A DNA stretch of 64,000 nt. Origin: Stenotrophomonas indicatrix. Lineage in GTDB: Bacteria > Pseudomonadota > Gammaproteobacteria > Xanthomonadales > Xanthomonadaceae. Positions 44,542-55,219 of this stretch are shown here, in pieces (the first letter of the stretch is position 1; every line of letters starts with the position of its first letter). Below the pieces are notes generated by a model. That model ran no database searches. It saw nothing but the letters and a program-made list of their open reading frames with translations, and was not told the origin of the DNA. The position numbers were made by a program, and so were the translations under genes. The stretch is taken from assembly GCF_002750975.1 (NCBI RefSeq), contig NZ_PEJS01000001.1, forward strand, positions 3,038,001 to 3,102,000, read 5' to 3'.

Positions 44542-47500
44542 TTACGAGGCCTGGCGCAGTGCGGTCACCCGCTGTGCCAGTTTCTTCGCCGAAACGCCGG
44601 TGCGTGCGCCCAGCTCCTGCGCGAACAACGAAACCCTCAGCTCCTCCAGATCCCAGCGCAAGGCCTGCCACTGCGGCCGCTCGCGCAGGCCCTGCTGCTC
44701 GCCCACCTGCAACGCCTCCAGGAACGGGTGCAGTTCCAGCATGCGCGCCTGGTCACGCGGGGGATCGCGCTTGGCGCGTTCGGTGCGCAGGATCATCGCT
44801 TTCAGGTACCGCGGGTACTGCGCCAGGGCATCGGCCGGCGTGTCGCGCAGGAAGCCGGGATGGATCAGCCCAACCAGCTGCGCCTCCATGTCATCCAGAT
44901 TGCCGCGCGCCCAGCCCATCAACGGTGCTTCCAGCATCGGCTTCAACTCTGCCACCAGGGCAAGGATCGACTCGGCCAGCTTCAACCGCTGCATGGCTTC
45001 GCCGAACAGCGTTTTTGCGGCGTGTTCGCGACGCTGCTCGAATGCCGCCGCATCGCGGATATCGCCCAGGCCGTCGGCCAGCACGGCATTCAGCGCTGCA
45101 TCGACCAGATCGCCACGCAGGCGTTCCTGGGTTTCGATCGAGGCGTACAACAGACCGGTTTTCGCTGCTACCGGCAACTGCTTGCGTGCCTGTTTGATCT
45201 TCTCGCCCAGGCCGATCTCCAGCAGTCGACGCACGCCCAGCGGGTGTGCTTCCTCGGCCTGTTGGCGATCAGCAAAGATGCGCAGTGCAACGCTGTCACC
45301 CTCATCCTTCAGCGCGGGATAGGCCGGCACGCCGGCCTCGCCCGGTACCTGCAGCGGAATCGGCGAGGCCGGGAACGTGCGCAGGCCATCGGCCGCCATC
45401 TCTCGCCCGGCACGTGCGGCGAACGCATCGCCGGCACGGCCACCGAACTTCGCACGCAGCACATCGAGGTCGCGCGAGGTTGCCAGCACCTTGCCCTGCT
45501 CATCGCGCAGGCGCAGGTTCATGTGCAGGTGCGGTTCGATTGAACCGGGCTCGAAATCGGTAGCGGCCACGGTTGCCCCCGTTGCACGGGACAGGAAGCG
45601 CGCCAGCTCGCCGGTGATCGCGTCCGCGCTGGGCTGCGGGAACGCCTCGTAGAACGCGCGCGCGAAATCCGGTGCCGGCACGTAGTTGCGCCGCATCGCC
45701 TTGGGCAGGCTGCGGATCAGCGCGGCCGCCTTGTCGGCAACGAAACCCGGCGCCAGCCATCCCAACTGCACCGCATCCAATGCATTGAGCAGGTGCAGCG
45801 GGACGTCCAGGGTCACGCCGTCATCGTCGGCACCCGGCTCGAAGCGGTAGTGCAGCGGCAACCGCGCCTGGCCCAGCGCCAGGTACTTCGGATAGCGCTC
45901 CTGCTCGCTGCCTTCGCCCGGCAGCAGATCCACCAGCGACCAGTGCAGGCCCTTGCGCTGTTCCGACGGCAGCGCCTTCCACCACGCATCCAGCCCGGAC
46001 GCGGAGTGGATCTGCGGCGGCACCCGGTCCAGGTACCAGCGTGCCTGCCAGTCCTCGTCGGCAACGATGCCGGCACGGCGCAGCTTGGCTTCTTCCTCGC
46101 GTGCCTGCTCCAGCACCTTCTGGTTGTCGGCCACGAAGCTGGCGCGGGTGTTGATCTCACCGGTCACCAGTGCCTGGCGCACGAAGATGTCATGCGCCTC
46201 GCCGGCGTTGATGCGGCCGTAGTGCACCGGCTTCTTCGGTGCCAGCACCAGCCCGAACAGGCTGATCTGCTCGGAGGCCAGCACCTGGCCCTGCGCACGC
46301 GACCAATGCGGGTCGAAGTGCTTGCGCAGCAGCAGGTGCGGCAGTTCGGCAATCACCCAGTCCGGCTCGATCGCCGCCAGGGTCATGCCCCACACCTTCT
46401 GCGTATCCAGCAGGTTGGCGGCCAGCAGCCACGGTGGCGGCCGCTTGGACAGCGTCGAACCGGGGAACGGCAGGAAACGGCGTTGGCGCGGCGCCTGGAA
46501 ATCACCCTTCTCGCTGCGATGGCCGATCTGCGTGGGCAGGCCCGCCACCAAGGCCCGATGCAGGGTCTGGTACGCAGTGGCGCGAGCGCGTTCGCTGTAA
46601 CCACCGCCGTCGGGCGCCTGGTCCTTCTGCGCACGGGCGGCGACCGGCGCGGGCGCCGTTTCCGCCTTGCCCTCGCGGGCCAGGCGCGCGGCACGGTGCA
46701 GCTGGCCACGGGTCGCCTTCACCGCAGCAGCATCATCGCGCGCCGGAGCCGGCGCACTGCTGCCGGCCAGCAGCGGGGCCATCGATGCCTCGTTGGCCTC
46801 TTCCTTCCAGCCCAGTTCCTCGCACAGCAGGCGCAGCTGCCGATGCAGCTCGCGCCATTCACGCATGCGCAGGAAGCCGAGGAAGTGGCGGCCGCACCAG
46901 TCGCGCAGCTTGGACTGGGTCAGATCCTCATGGGACTGGCGATAGGCGTCCCACAGGCGCAGCACACCGACGAACTCGGAGCGGCCATCGGCGAACTGCG
47001 CGTGTGCGTTGTCGGCGGCGCCACGCGCCTCGGGCGGCCGCTCGCGCGGATCCTGGATGCCCAGGAACGAGGCGATCACCAGCATCGGTCGCAGGCAGCC
47101 CGCCGCCTGCGCCGCCACCAGCATGCGCGCCAGTTTCACGTCCACCGGCAGGCGCGCCATCTGCTTGCCGATCGCGGTCAGGTGGCGCTCGCTGTCGATC
47201 GCCCCCAGCTCGGTCAGATGCTGCCAACCGTCAGCGACGGCCCGCTCATCCGGCGCTTCAAGGAACGGGAAATCCTCGATGCGGCCCAGGCCGAGCTGCA
47301 GCATGCGCAGGATCACCCCCGCGAGGCTGGAACGACGGATTTCCGGATCGGTGAACTCCGCCCGTGCCTGGAAATCGGCCTCTGCATACAGGCGATAGCA
47401 GATGCCCTCGGCCACGCGGCCACAGCGGCCCTTGCGCTGGTTGGCACTGGCCTGCGAGATCGGCTCGATGTGCAGCCGGTCCAGCTTGTTGCGCGGGCTG

Positions 47501-48627
47501 TAACGCTTGACGCGGGCGAAACCGGGGTCGACCACATAACGGATGCGCGGCACCGTCAACGAGGTCTCGGCCACGTTGGTGGCCAGCACGATGCGCCGGT
47601 TCGGGCCGGGGTTGAACACCCGGTCCTGGTCCTGGTTGGACAGCCGCGCGTACAGCGGCAGCACTTCGGTACTGCGGTACTTGCGCCGCTCCAGTGACTG
47701 GTGTGCATCGCGGATCTCACGCTCGCCCGGCAGGAAGATCAGCACGTCGCCACGGGAATCCAGGCGGGTGATTTCGTCGATGGCCGCAACGATCGCATCG
47801 TTGACCGTGCGTTCGCCCTGGTCTTCGCCCTCGCCTTCCAGCGCGCGATAGCGCACCTCCACCGGATAGGTTCGGCCTTCGACGCTGATCACCGGCGCAT
47901 TGTCGAAATGCTGGGCGAAGCGCTCGGTGTCGATGGTCGCCGAAGTGACGATCAGCTTCAGGTCCGGGCGCTTGCGCAGCAGCTGCTTGAGATAGCCAAG
48001 CAGAAAGTCGATGTTGAGGCTGCGTTCGTGCGCTTCGTCGACGATGATCGTGTCGTAGTTCGACAGCCAGCGATCACTGGCGATTTCGGCCAGCAGGATG
48101 CCGTCGGTCATGAACTTGATGCGGGTGTCTTCGCCGACCTTGTCGTTGAAGCGCACCTGGTAGCCCACCAGCTGGCCCAGCTCGCTCTGCAGTTCCTGCG
48201 CGACACGGCTGGCCACCGCACGTGCGGCGATCCGGCGCGGCTGCGTGCAGCCGATCATGCCGGCCTGGCCACGGCCGGCGGCCAGGCACAGCTTCGGTAG
48301 CTGCGTGGTCTTGCCCGAGCCGGTTTCACCGGCGATCACCACCACCTGATGGTCGCGGATCAACTGGGTGATGGTCTCGGCTTCACGCGCAATCGGCAGC
48401 TGTGGGTCCAGAGTAATGGCCGGCTGTTGTTGCGCCCGCGCCTGCCGGCGCTGCACCGAAACCTGCAAGGCCTGCTCGAAACTGGCGGCCAACGCCGCAT
48501 CCTGTGGCTTGGCCTGGCAACGCGAGAGCATTCCCAGCAATCGTCCACGGTCGCGGCTCATGGCGCCGTCGATGGCGGCACGCTGTTGGCGCTGGCGGGA
48601 CTGCGGCATTTTGTCGATAGCGTTCAT
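44542..48627 (-). CDS. hrpA: ATP-dependent RNA helicase HrpA
   Basis: A 1361-residue DEAH-box RNA helicase, near the usual family length of about 1300. Walker A is GETGSGKTTQLPK (about residues 99-111), then TQPRRIAARAVASRVA, the DEAH box in IIVDEAHERSLNIDFLLGYLKQ, and the SATIDTERFAQHF motif III. Motif VI reads QRKGRCGRVAEG. A winged-helix, ratchet and long HrpA-specific C-terminal region (about 700-1361) complete it. HrpA resolves stalled ribosomes in Escherichia coli. ATG 48627 is used; a TTG one codon upstream is less likely. The gene is divergent from dps. Confidence 0.95.
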   Translation of the reverse strand: MNAIDKMPQSRQRQQRAAIDGAMSRDRGRLLGMLSRCQAKPQDAALAASFEQALQVSVQRRQARAQQQPAITLDPQLPIAREAETITQLIRDHQVVVIAGETGSGKTTQLPKLCLAAGRGQAGMIGCTQPRRIAARAVASRVAQELQSELGQLVGYQVRFNDKVGEDTRIKFMTDGILLAEIASDRWLSNYDTIIVDEAHERSLNIDFLLGYLKQLLRKRPDLKLIVTSATIDTERFAQHFDNAPVISVEGRTYPVEVRYRALEGEGEDQGERTVNDAIVAAIDEITRLDSRGDVLIFLPGEREIRDAHQSLERRKYRSTEVLPLYARLSNQDQDRVFNPGPNRRIVLATNVAETSLTVPRIRYVVDPGFARVKRYSPRNKLDRLHIEPISQASANQRKGRCGRVAEGICYRLYAEADFQARAEFTDPEIRRSSLAGVILRMLQLGLGRIEDFPFLEAPDERAVADGWQHLTELGAIDSERHLTAIGKQMARLPVDVKLARMLVAAQAAGCLRPMLVIASFLGIQDPRERPPEARGAADNAHAQFADGRSEFVGVLRLWDAYRQSHEDLTQSKLRDWCGRHFLGFLRMREWRELHRQLRLLCEELGWKEEANEASMAPLLAGSSAPAPARDDAAAVKATRGQLHRAARLAREGKAETAPAPVAARAQKDQAPDGGGYSERARATAYQTLHRALVAGLPTQIGHRSEKGDFQAPRQRRFLPFPGSTLSKRPPPWLLAANLLDTQKVWGMTLAAIEPDWVIAELPHLLLRKHFDPHWSRAQGQVLASEQISLFGLVLAPKKPVHYGRINAGEAHDIFVRQALVTGEINTRASFVADNQKVLEQAREEEAKLRRAGIVADEDWQARWYLDRVPPQIHSASGLDAWWKALPSEQRKGLHWSLVDLLPGEGSEQERYPKYLALGQARLPLHYRFEPGADDDGVTLDVPLHLLNALDAVQLGWLAPGFVADKAAALIRSLPKAMRRNYVPAPDFARAFYEAFPQPSADAITGELARFLSRATGATVAATDFEPGSIEPHLHMNLRLRDEQGKVLATSRDLDVLRAKFGGRAGDAFAARAGREMAADGLRTFPASPIPLQVPGEAGVPAYPALKDEGDSVALRIFADRQQAEEAHPLGVRRLLEIGLGEKIKQARKQLPVAAKTGLLYASIETQERLRGDLVDAALNAVLADGLGDIRDAAAFEQRREHAAKTLFGEAMQRLKLAESILALVAELKPMLEAPLMGWARGNLDDMEAQLVGLIHPGFLRDTPADALAQYPRYLKAMILRTERAKRDPPRDQARMLELHPFLEALQVGEQQGLRERPQWQALRWDLEELRVSLFAQELGARTGVSAKKLAQRVTALRQAS

Positions 48628-48713
48628 CAATCGGTTCGTTTAAAACTTTGAATGCGACCAGTCATCAAGACTGATTTATTGTGAAGGCCAACGATTCCAC
48701 AAGGAGGAACCCC

Positions 48714-49262
48714 ATGGCGAAGACCAAGAGCACGACCAAGCCCAAGACCGGCAAGCAGAAGCTTGCGGCTTCCGCGCCGTCGGCCCCCAACATCGATATC
48801 GGGATCACCCAGGGCGACCGCAAGAAGATCGCCGACGGATTGGCGCGGTTCCAGGCCGATGCGTTCACGCTTTATCTGAAGACCCACAACTTCCACTGGA
48901 ATGTCACCGGGTCGATGTTCAACTCGCTGCACACCATGTTCGAGACGCAGTACACCGAGCAGTGGGCGGCACTGGACGATGTGGCCGAGCGCATCCGCGC
49001 ACTGGGCTTCAATGCCCCGGGCTCCTACCGGGAATTTGCTGCGCTGACCTCGATCGTCGAGGAGCCGGGCCTGACCGACAGTGCGGACTGGCGTGAAATG
49101 GTACGCCAGTTGGTGGTCGCCAACGAAGCGGTATGCCGTACGGCACGTGAAGTGCTGGACGTGGCTGCCAAGGGCGACGATGCTCCGACCGAGGATCTGA
49201 TGACCCAGCGCCTGCAGACCCACGAGAAATACGCGTGGATGCTGCGCTCGCTGCTCCAGTAA
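48714..49262 (+). CDS. dps: Dps-family DNA-binding ferritin-like protein
   Basis: A 182-residue protein. The Lys/Ala/Thr-rich N-terminal extension (residues 1-30) can bind DNA. The ferritin-like bundle has the ferroxidase ligands in LYLKTHNFHWNVTGSMFNSLH (split around residues 55-75; two His) and MFETQYTEQWAALDDVAERIR (Asp/Glu). It oxidises ferrous iron with peroxide and protects DNA in starvation or oxidative stress. ATG 48714 has a near-perfect AAGGAGG site 5 bases upstream; an earlier in-frame start lacks one. The composite repeat E-F follows. Confidence 0.95.
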   Translation: MAKTKSTTKPKTGKQKLAASAPSAPNIDIGITQGDRKKIADGLARFQADAFTLYLKTHNFHWNVTGSMFNSLHTMFETQYTEQWAALDDVAERIRALGFNAPGSYREFAALTSIVEEPGLTDSADWREMVRQLVVANEAVCRTAREVLDVAAKGDDAPTEDLMTQRLQTHEKYAWMLRSLLQ

Positions 49263-49354
49263 GGGTTTTGGGTGGTTCGGCAGGGCTGCGCCCTGCACCC
49301 GCAGAGGCAACGGCAACGGCAACGGCCGAAGCAAAAGCTGGCTTCCTGTGGGTA

Positions 49355-49456
49355 GGCGGGGTGGGTCCGGTGGCAGGGGACGCCGTAAACCCGTCCATGG
49401 GGGCTTGGCCGCGGCATCCATGCCGCGGACACCCCTGCCACCGGACCCACCCCGCC
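49355..49456 (+). repeat. long palindromic element, copy E (25-bp perfect arms)
   Basis: Arms 49355-49379 and 49432-49456 pair perfectly over 25 bp. The interior begins ACGCCGTAAACCCGTCCATG and has an ATCCAT loop between CCGCGGC and GCCGCGG. A GGCAACGGCAACGGCAAC run sits 40-60 bp upstream. The 665-bp dps-recQ gap contains copies E and F, the palindrome at 49493 and a CTGTTG run near 49816-49846. No gene is supported. Confidence 0.85.
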
Positions 49457-49492
49457 TTCGACAGACCTCCGCGATCTGCCGGGCCAGCTCTT

Positions 49493-49533
49493 GGGGTCGG
49501 ATCCGTTTTCCGCAGGAAAACGGATCCGACCCC
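49493..49533. repeat. 41-bp palindrome of the GGGGTCGGATCCG class
   Basis: A 19-bp perfect stem (GGGGTCGGATCCGTTTTCC and its complement) with a 3-base GCA loop. It is the second copy of the palindrome at 34641, again between the members of a palindromic pair. Confidence 0.9.
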
Positions 49534-49609
49534 ATTTTGTTTGTCGATATCTGACAGATTTCATCCACGCATGGCGTGGATGGCCCGCCGTGGCCGGGAA
49601 ACTGTCGAA

Positions 49610-49790
49610 GGCGGGGCGGTGTCGGATTGCGGGGTGTCCGCGGCATGGGCCCGAGGCATGCCTCGGGCGGGTTGGGCAGGACGCCCAACCCCGGTCTTGC
49701 CGTGTGCGCAGGAAAGCGCACACGAGCAAGCCGCGGCCAAGCCTACAGGGACGTACTTGCGGCGTCCCCGCAATCCGACACCGCCCCGCC
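49610..49790 (-). repeat. long palindromic element, copy F (25-bp perfect arms, enlarged interior)
   Basis: Arms 49610-49634 and 49766-49790 pair perfectly over 25 bp. On the minus strand the first half of the interior (GCAAGTACGTCCCTGTAGGC) matches copies B and D. The apical part is replaced by three extra hairpins: a 20-bp perfect palindrome at 49649-49668, an 8-bp stem at 49670-49690 and a 9-bp stem at 49701-49724. Confidence 0.85.
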
Positions 49791-49814
49791 AAACCACGGA
49801 TCACCCCAGAGCCG

Positions 49815-49846
<32 letters not shown>

Positions 49847-49927
49847 CAGGGTTGCCGGCCAGCGGCCGGCACTACAGCAGGTACCGGGTGCAACCCGGCC
49901 GAACCCCCGCCGGGGTAAACTAGCTGG

Positions 49928-51733
<1,806 letters not shown>

Positions 51734-51738
51734 CCCCG

Positions 51739-51811
51739 GTAGCGTCGGGCCATGCCCGGCGGCCCGCATATCGACCGCGCTTCACGCTCGCCGGGCATGG
51801 CCCGGCGGTAC
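51739..51811. repeat. SMAG dimer after recQ
   Basis: A GTAG-headed hairpin (GCGTCGGGC CAT GCCCGGCG-like, 51739-51762) is followed by an inverted partner (51789-51811). The pair can form one long foldback and may end the recQ transcript. Confidence 0.75.
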
Positions 51812-51908
51812 CAGCGCTGCGCGATTGCGCACCCTCGCCCGGCTCAAACCTTGAACCACCCGTTCAGCCGGATGTGCATGTCCGCCCACTTGCCGCTAGA
51901 TTAGCGCC

Positions 51909-52295
51909 ATGTCCCTCGCCTCGACCCTGCTCCGTGTCGTGCTCATGCTCAGCCTGTTGCTCAACGGGCTGAACGCGGCCATGGCCAGCGGGCACGAGGA
52001 CATGGGCCGCATGGCCCATGCGATGGCCTCGGCGATGACCGATGAAGGCGACGCCGACTGCCACCACCACGCCGGCATGACGGCAGACGAGGCGCCGCAG
52101 GCCAAGGCCCCCGCCCACGACGCACACTGCCAGATCAAGGACTGCGTGCGCAGCTGTGCCCAGCACCCGCTGCTGGCCGTGCAGGCACTGCCTTTCCTGA
52201 CCGGTCCCGGTCTTTCCCTGACCCCGCAGCCGATGCCTGCCAATGGCCGCCCGGCACCGCCGCTGCCGCCGATCTCACGCCCTCCCATCGGCTGA
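51909..52295 (+). CDS. copL: CopL-like leader protein of the copper-resistance operon
   Basis: A 128-residue exported protein. A signal-like hydrophobic N terminus (about residues 5-26) is followed by a Met/His-rich stretch (HEDMGRMAHAMASAM, then CHHHAGM) and a cysteine-containing block (HCQIKDCVRSCAQHP). The Pro-rich C terminus ends ISRPPIG. In Xanthomonas, copL sits directly upstream of copAB and is required for copper induction of that operon; the same position and composition are seen here. The mechanism in the family is not settled. The ribosome site before ATG 51909 is weak. The gap to copA is 75 bp. Confidence 0.85.
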   Translation: MSLASTLLRVVLMLSLLLNGLNAAMASGHEDMGRMAHAMASAMTDEGDADCHHHAGMTADEAPQAKAPAHDAHCQIKDCVRSCAQHPLLAVQALPFLTGPGLSLTPQPMPANGRPAPPLPPISRPPIG

Positions 52296-52370
52296 TCCAA
52301 CACGCCTCGTGCGCGCTGCGCACTGAAGCCGGCCCTGCGCTGGCGTCTTTCCGTGTTTGGAGTCACCACC

Positions 52371-54182
52371 ATGAGTACCCGTATTCCTCCCGGCCCGGGC
52401 GCTGTGCCCATGCCGTCGCGCCGTCTGTTCGTGCAGGGCATCGCTGCTGGCGGCGTGGTCGCCGGCATCGCCGCGGCCGGCATCCCGCAGCGCGCGCTCG
52501 CCGCCGCTTCTGCCGCGCCACGCCTGGCCGGCGCACCTTCGGTCATCAGCGATACCCGCGTCGAACTGGCAATCGGCGAGTCGCTGGCCAACTTCACCGG
52601 ACGCACCCGCCCGGCGATCACCGTCAACGGATCGCTGCCGGCACCGATCCTGCGCTGGCGCGAAGGCCAGACCGTGGACCTGTTCGTGCGCAACACGCTC
52701 GGCCAGCACCCTACTTCGATCCACTGGCACGGCATCCTGCTGCCGGCCAACATGGATGGCGTGCCCGGCCTGAGCTTCAGCGGCATCGGCCCCGGCGAGA
52801 CCTACCACTACCACTTCGACCTCAAACAGTCCGGCACCTACTGGTATCACAGCCATTCGCTGTTCCAGGAACAGGCGGGTCTGTACGGCGCGCTGATCAT
52901 CGACCCGGCCGAACCGGCGCCGTACCGGCATGACCGCGAGCACGTGATCATGCTGTCCGACTGGACCGACATGGATCCCGGCGCGTTGTTCCGGCGCATG
53001 AAGAAGCTCGCCGAGCACGACAACTACTACAAGCGCACCCTGCCCGACTTCCTGCACGACGCGCGTCGCGATGGCTGGTCGGCCGCGCTGTCCGACCGCG
53101 GCATGTGGGGCCGGATGCGGATGACGCCCAGCGACATCTCCGACATCAACGCGCACACCTACACCTACCTGATGAACGGGACCGCGCCGGCCGGCAACTG
53201 GACCGGGCTGTTCCGCAGTGGCGAAAAGGTGCTGCTGCGTTTCATCAACGGTGCGTCGATGACCTACTTCGACGTGCGCATTCCCGGCCTGAAGATGACC
53301 GTGGTCGCCGCCGACGGCCAGTACATCCATCCGGTCAGCATCGACGAGTTCCGCATCGCCCCGGCCGAAACCTACGACGTACTGGTGGAACCCAGCGGCC
53401 AGGATGCCTTCACCATCTTCTGCCAGGACATGGGCCGCACGGGTTATGCCGCCGGCACCCTCGCCGTGCGGCATGGGCTGCAGGCACCGATTCCCGCGCG
53501 CGATCCGCGCCCGTTGCTGACGATGGGCGACATGGGTCACGACATGGGCGGCGGTGGCCACGGCGGACACGACATGGCAGCAATGAAGGGCATGGAAGGC
53601 GGCTGCGGTGCCAGCATGGGCCACGGCGCACATGGCGGCGGTGATACCGCCAGCAAAGCGCCAAAGCATCCGGCCAGCGAGCGCAACAATCCGCTGGTGG
53701 ACATGCAGAGTTCGGCCACCGAGCCCAAGCTGGACGACCCCGGCATCGGCCTGCGCGACAACGGCCGCCAGGTGCTGACCTATGGTGCGATGCGCAGCCT
53801 GTTCGAAGACCCCGATGGCCGCGAGCCCGGCCGCGAGATCGAGCTGCACCTGACCGGCCACATGGAAAAGTTCTCCTGGTCGTTCGACGGCATTCCCTTC
53901 GCCGGTGCCGAACCGCTGCGCCTGAACTACGGCGAGCGCATGCGCATCGTGCTGGTCAACGACACCATGATGCAGCATCCGATCCACCTGCATGGCGTGT
54001 GGAGCGACCTGGAAAACGCGCAGGGTGAATTCCAGGTGCGCAAGCACACCATCGACATGCCGCCCGGTACACGCCGCACCTATCGCGTACGCGCCGATGC
54101 ACTCGGCCGCTGGGCCTACCACTGCCATCTGCTGTACCACATGGAAGCAGGCATGATGCGCGAAGTGAGGATCGAAGAATGA
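52371..54182 (+). CDS. copA: CopA periplasmic multicopper oxidase
   Basis: A 603-residue copper-resistance multicopper oxidase exported by the Tat path (twin-arginine SRRLFVQGIAAGG, about residues 16-28). Cupredoxin copper ligands are visible: HWHGILLP, HYHFDLKQSGTYWYHSH, and at the C terminus HPIHLHGVWSD and HCHLLYHMEAGMM. A Met/His-rich insert (about 385-425: MGDMGHDMGGGGHGGHDMAAM) probably binds extra Cu(I). It oxidises Cu(I) to less toxic Cu(II). ATG 52371 follows GGAG; a start 6 codons upstream adds nothing. It is coupled to copB by ATGA. Confidence 0.95.
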   Translation: MSTRIPPGPGAVPMPSRRLFVQGIAAGGVVAGIAAAGIPQRALAAASAAPRLAGAPSVISDTRVELAIGESLANFTGRTRPAITVNGSLPAPILRWREGQTVDLFVRNTLGQHPTSIHWHGILLPANMDGVPGLSFSGIGPGETYHYHFDLKQSGTYWYHSHSLFQEQAGLYGALIIDPAEPAPYRHDREHVIMLSDWTDMDPGALFRRMKKLAEHDNYYKRTLPDFLHDARRDGWSAALSDRGMWGRMRMTPSDISDINAHTYTYLMNGTAPAGNWTGLFRSGEKVLLRFINGASMTYFDVRIPGLKMTVVAADGQYIHPVSIDEFRIAPAETYDVLVEPSGQDAFTIFCQDMGRTGYAAGTLAVRHGLQAPIPARDPRPLLTMGDMGHDMGGGGHGGHDMAAMKGMEGGCGASMGHGAHGGGDTASKAPKHPASERNNPLVDMQSSATEPKLDDPGIGLRDNGRQVLTYGAMRSLFEDPDGREPGREIELHLTGHMEKFSWSFDGIPFAGAEPLRLNYGERMRIVLVNDTMMQHPIHLHGVWSDLENAQGEFQVRKHTIDMPPGTRRTYRVRADALGRWAYHCHLLYHMEAGMMREVRIEE

Positions 54183-55138
54183 GCCGTTCGCTGCTTGCCC
54201 CAAGCCTGTTGACTCTCGGCCTGTTGGCCGCGCTGCCCACGTTCGCGCAGTCCCATGCCGGCCATGACATGACAGCACACGCGCCTCCTGCCGATGCCAC
54301 GCCAGCGGCCGACGTGGATCATTCGAAGATGGACCATTCGAAGATGGATCACGGTGCGATGGACCATTCAACGATGGACCATGGCGCGATGGATCACTCG
54401 ACAATGGGCCACGCCCCCCCCGCGCCGACGCAGCCGCGCGAACCGATACCTGTCCCCACCGATGCCGATCGTGCGGCCGCGTTTCCACCCATCGCGCATG
54501 GTGCGATGGAGCACGCCCCGGAAATCCACAGCCTGCTGCTGATCGATCGCCTGGAACACTGGGATGGAAAGAACGGCAACGGCCAGGCCTGGGAGGCCAG
54601 TGGCTGGATCGGCGGCAACATCAACCGCCTGTGGCTGCGCACCGATGGCGAACGCAGTGAAGGCCGCACGGAATCATCAGGCGTGGAAGCACTGTACGGG
54701 CGTGCAATTTCGCCGTGGTGGGACGTGTTGGTCGGTGTACGCCAGGACTTCCGCCCCGCCGATTCACGCACCTGGGCGGCGATCGGCATCCAGGGCTTGG
54801 CGCCGTACAAGTTCGAAAGCTCGGCCACGCTGTATGCCGGTTCCGGTGGCCAGCTGATGGCCAAGGCCGAAATCGAATACGACGTGCTGTTGACCAACCG
54901 GTTGATCCTGCAGCCCCTGCTGGAAGCGACCGCGGCCAGCAAGGACGAACCGGAGCACGGCATCGGCCGCGGTCTCAACAAGGTCGAAGCCGGCCTGCGC
55001 CTGCGCTACGAGTTCAATCGCCGCTTCGCGCCGTACATCGGCATCAGCCACGAACGCGCCTTCGGCGATACCGCCGACTATGCGGGCGACCATGCACGCG
55101 ACACACGCTGGGTCGCCGGCATCCGCATGTGGTTCTGA
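54179..55138 (+). CDS. copB: CopB outer-membrane copper-resistance protein
   Basis: A 319-residue protein with a signal peptide (about residues 1-23). A segment of six tandem pentapeptides of the form D-H-x-x-M (about residues 46-76, such as DHSKM, DHGAM, DHSTM) can bind copper. The C-terminal CopB domain (about 110-319) is beta-rich: ALYGRAISPWWDVLVGVRQD and RYEFNRRFAPYIGISHERAFG, ending in WVAGIRMWF with the terminal Phe of an outer-membrane barrel. It works with CopA in copper sequestration or export. The start overlaps copA by four bases. Codons in the tandem pentapeptides are repetitive and likely to vary in number between strains. Confidence 0.94.
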   Translation: MSRSLLAPSLLTLGLLAALPTFAQSHAGHDMTAHAPPADATPAADVDHSKMDHSKMDHGAMDHSTMDHGAMDHSTMGHAPPAPTQPREPIPVPTDADRAAAFPPIAHGAMEHAPEIHSLLLIDRLEHWDGKNGNGQAWEASGWIGGNINRLWLRTDGERSEGRTESSGVEALYGRAISPWWDVLVGVRQDFRPADSRTWAAIGIQGLAPYKFESSATLYAGSGGQLMAKAEIEYDVLLTNRLILQPLLEATAASKDEPEHGIGRGLNKVEAGLRLRYEFNRRFAPYIGISHERAFGDTADYAGDHARDTRWVAGIRMWF

Positions 55139-55163
55139 GCAGCGGATCATGAGCAGCAGCCAG

Positions 55164-55181
55164 CCCCGGCAACCGCCGGGG
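55164..55181 (+). terminator. hairpin after copB
   Basis: A perfect 7-bp CCCCGGC/GCCGGGG stem with an AACC loop, 26 bp after the copB stop. It separates the copper operon from the GNAT gene. No T-run follows. Confidence 0.55.
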
Positions 55182-55219
55182 CCGGCTACACTGCCGCACG
55201 TTCCATTGCAGGCTGCACC

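Noticed and set aside
48600..48713. Possible OxyR site in the dps-hrpA gap
   Set aside because: ATAG is followed 7 bases later by CAAT instead of CTAT, and the second dimer half is not recognisable. Too weak to report.
54300..54420. DHxxM tandem repeats in copB considered as a sequencing or slippage artefact
   Set aside because: The frame stays open, the repeats are varied (DHSKM, DHGAM, DHSTM), and copper-binding Met/His repeats are normal in CopB.
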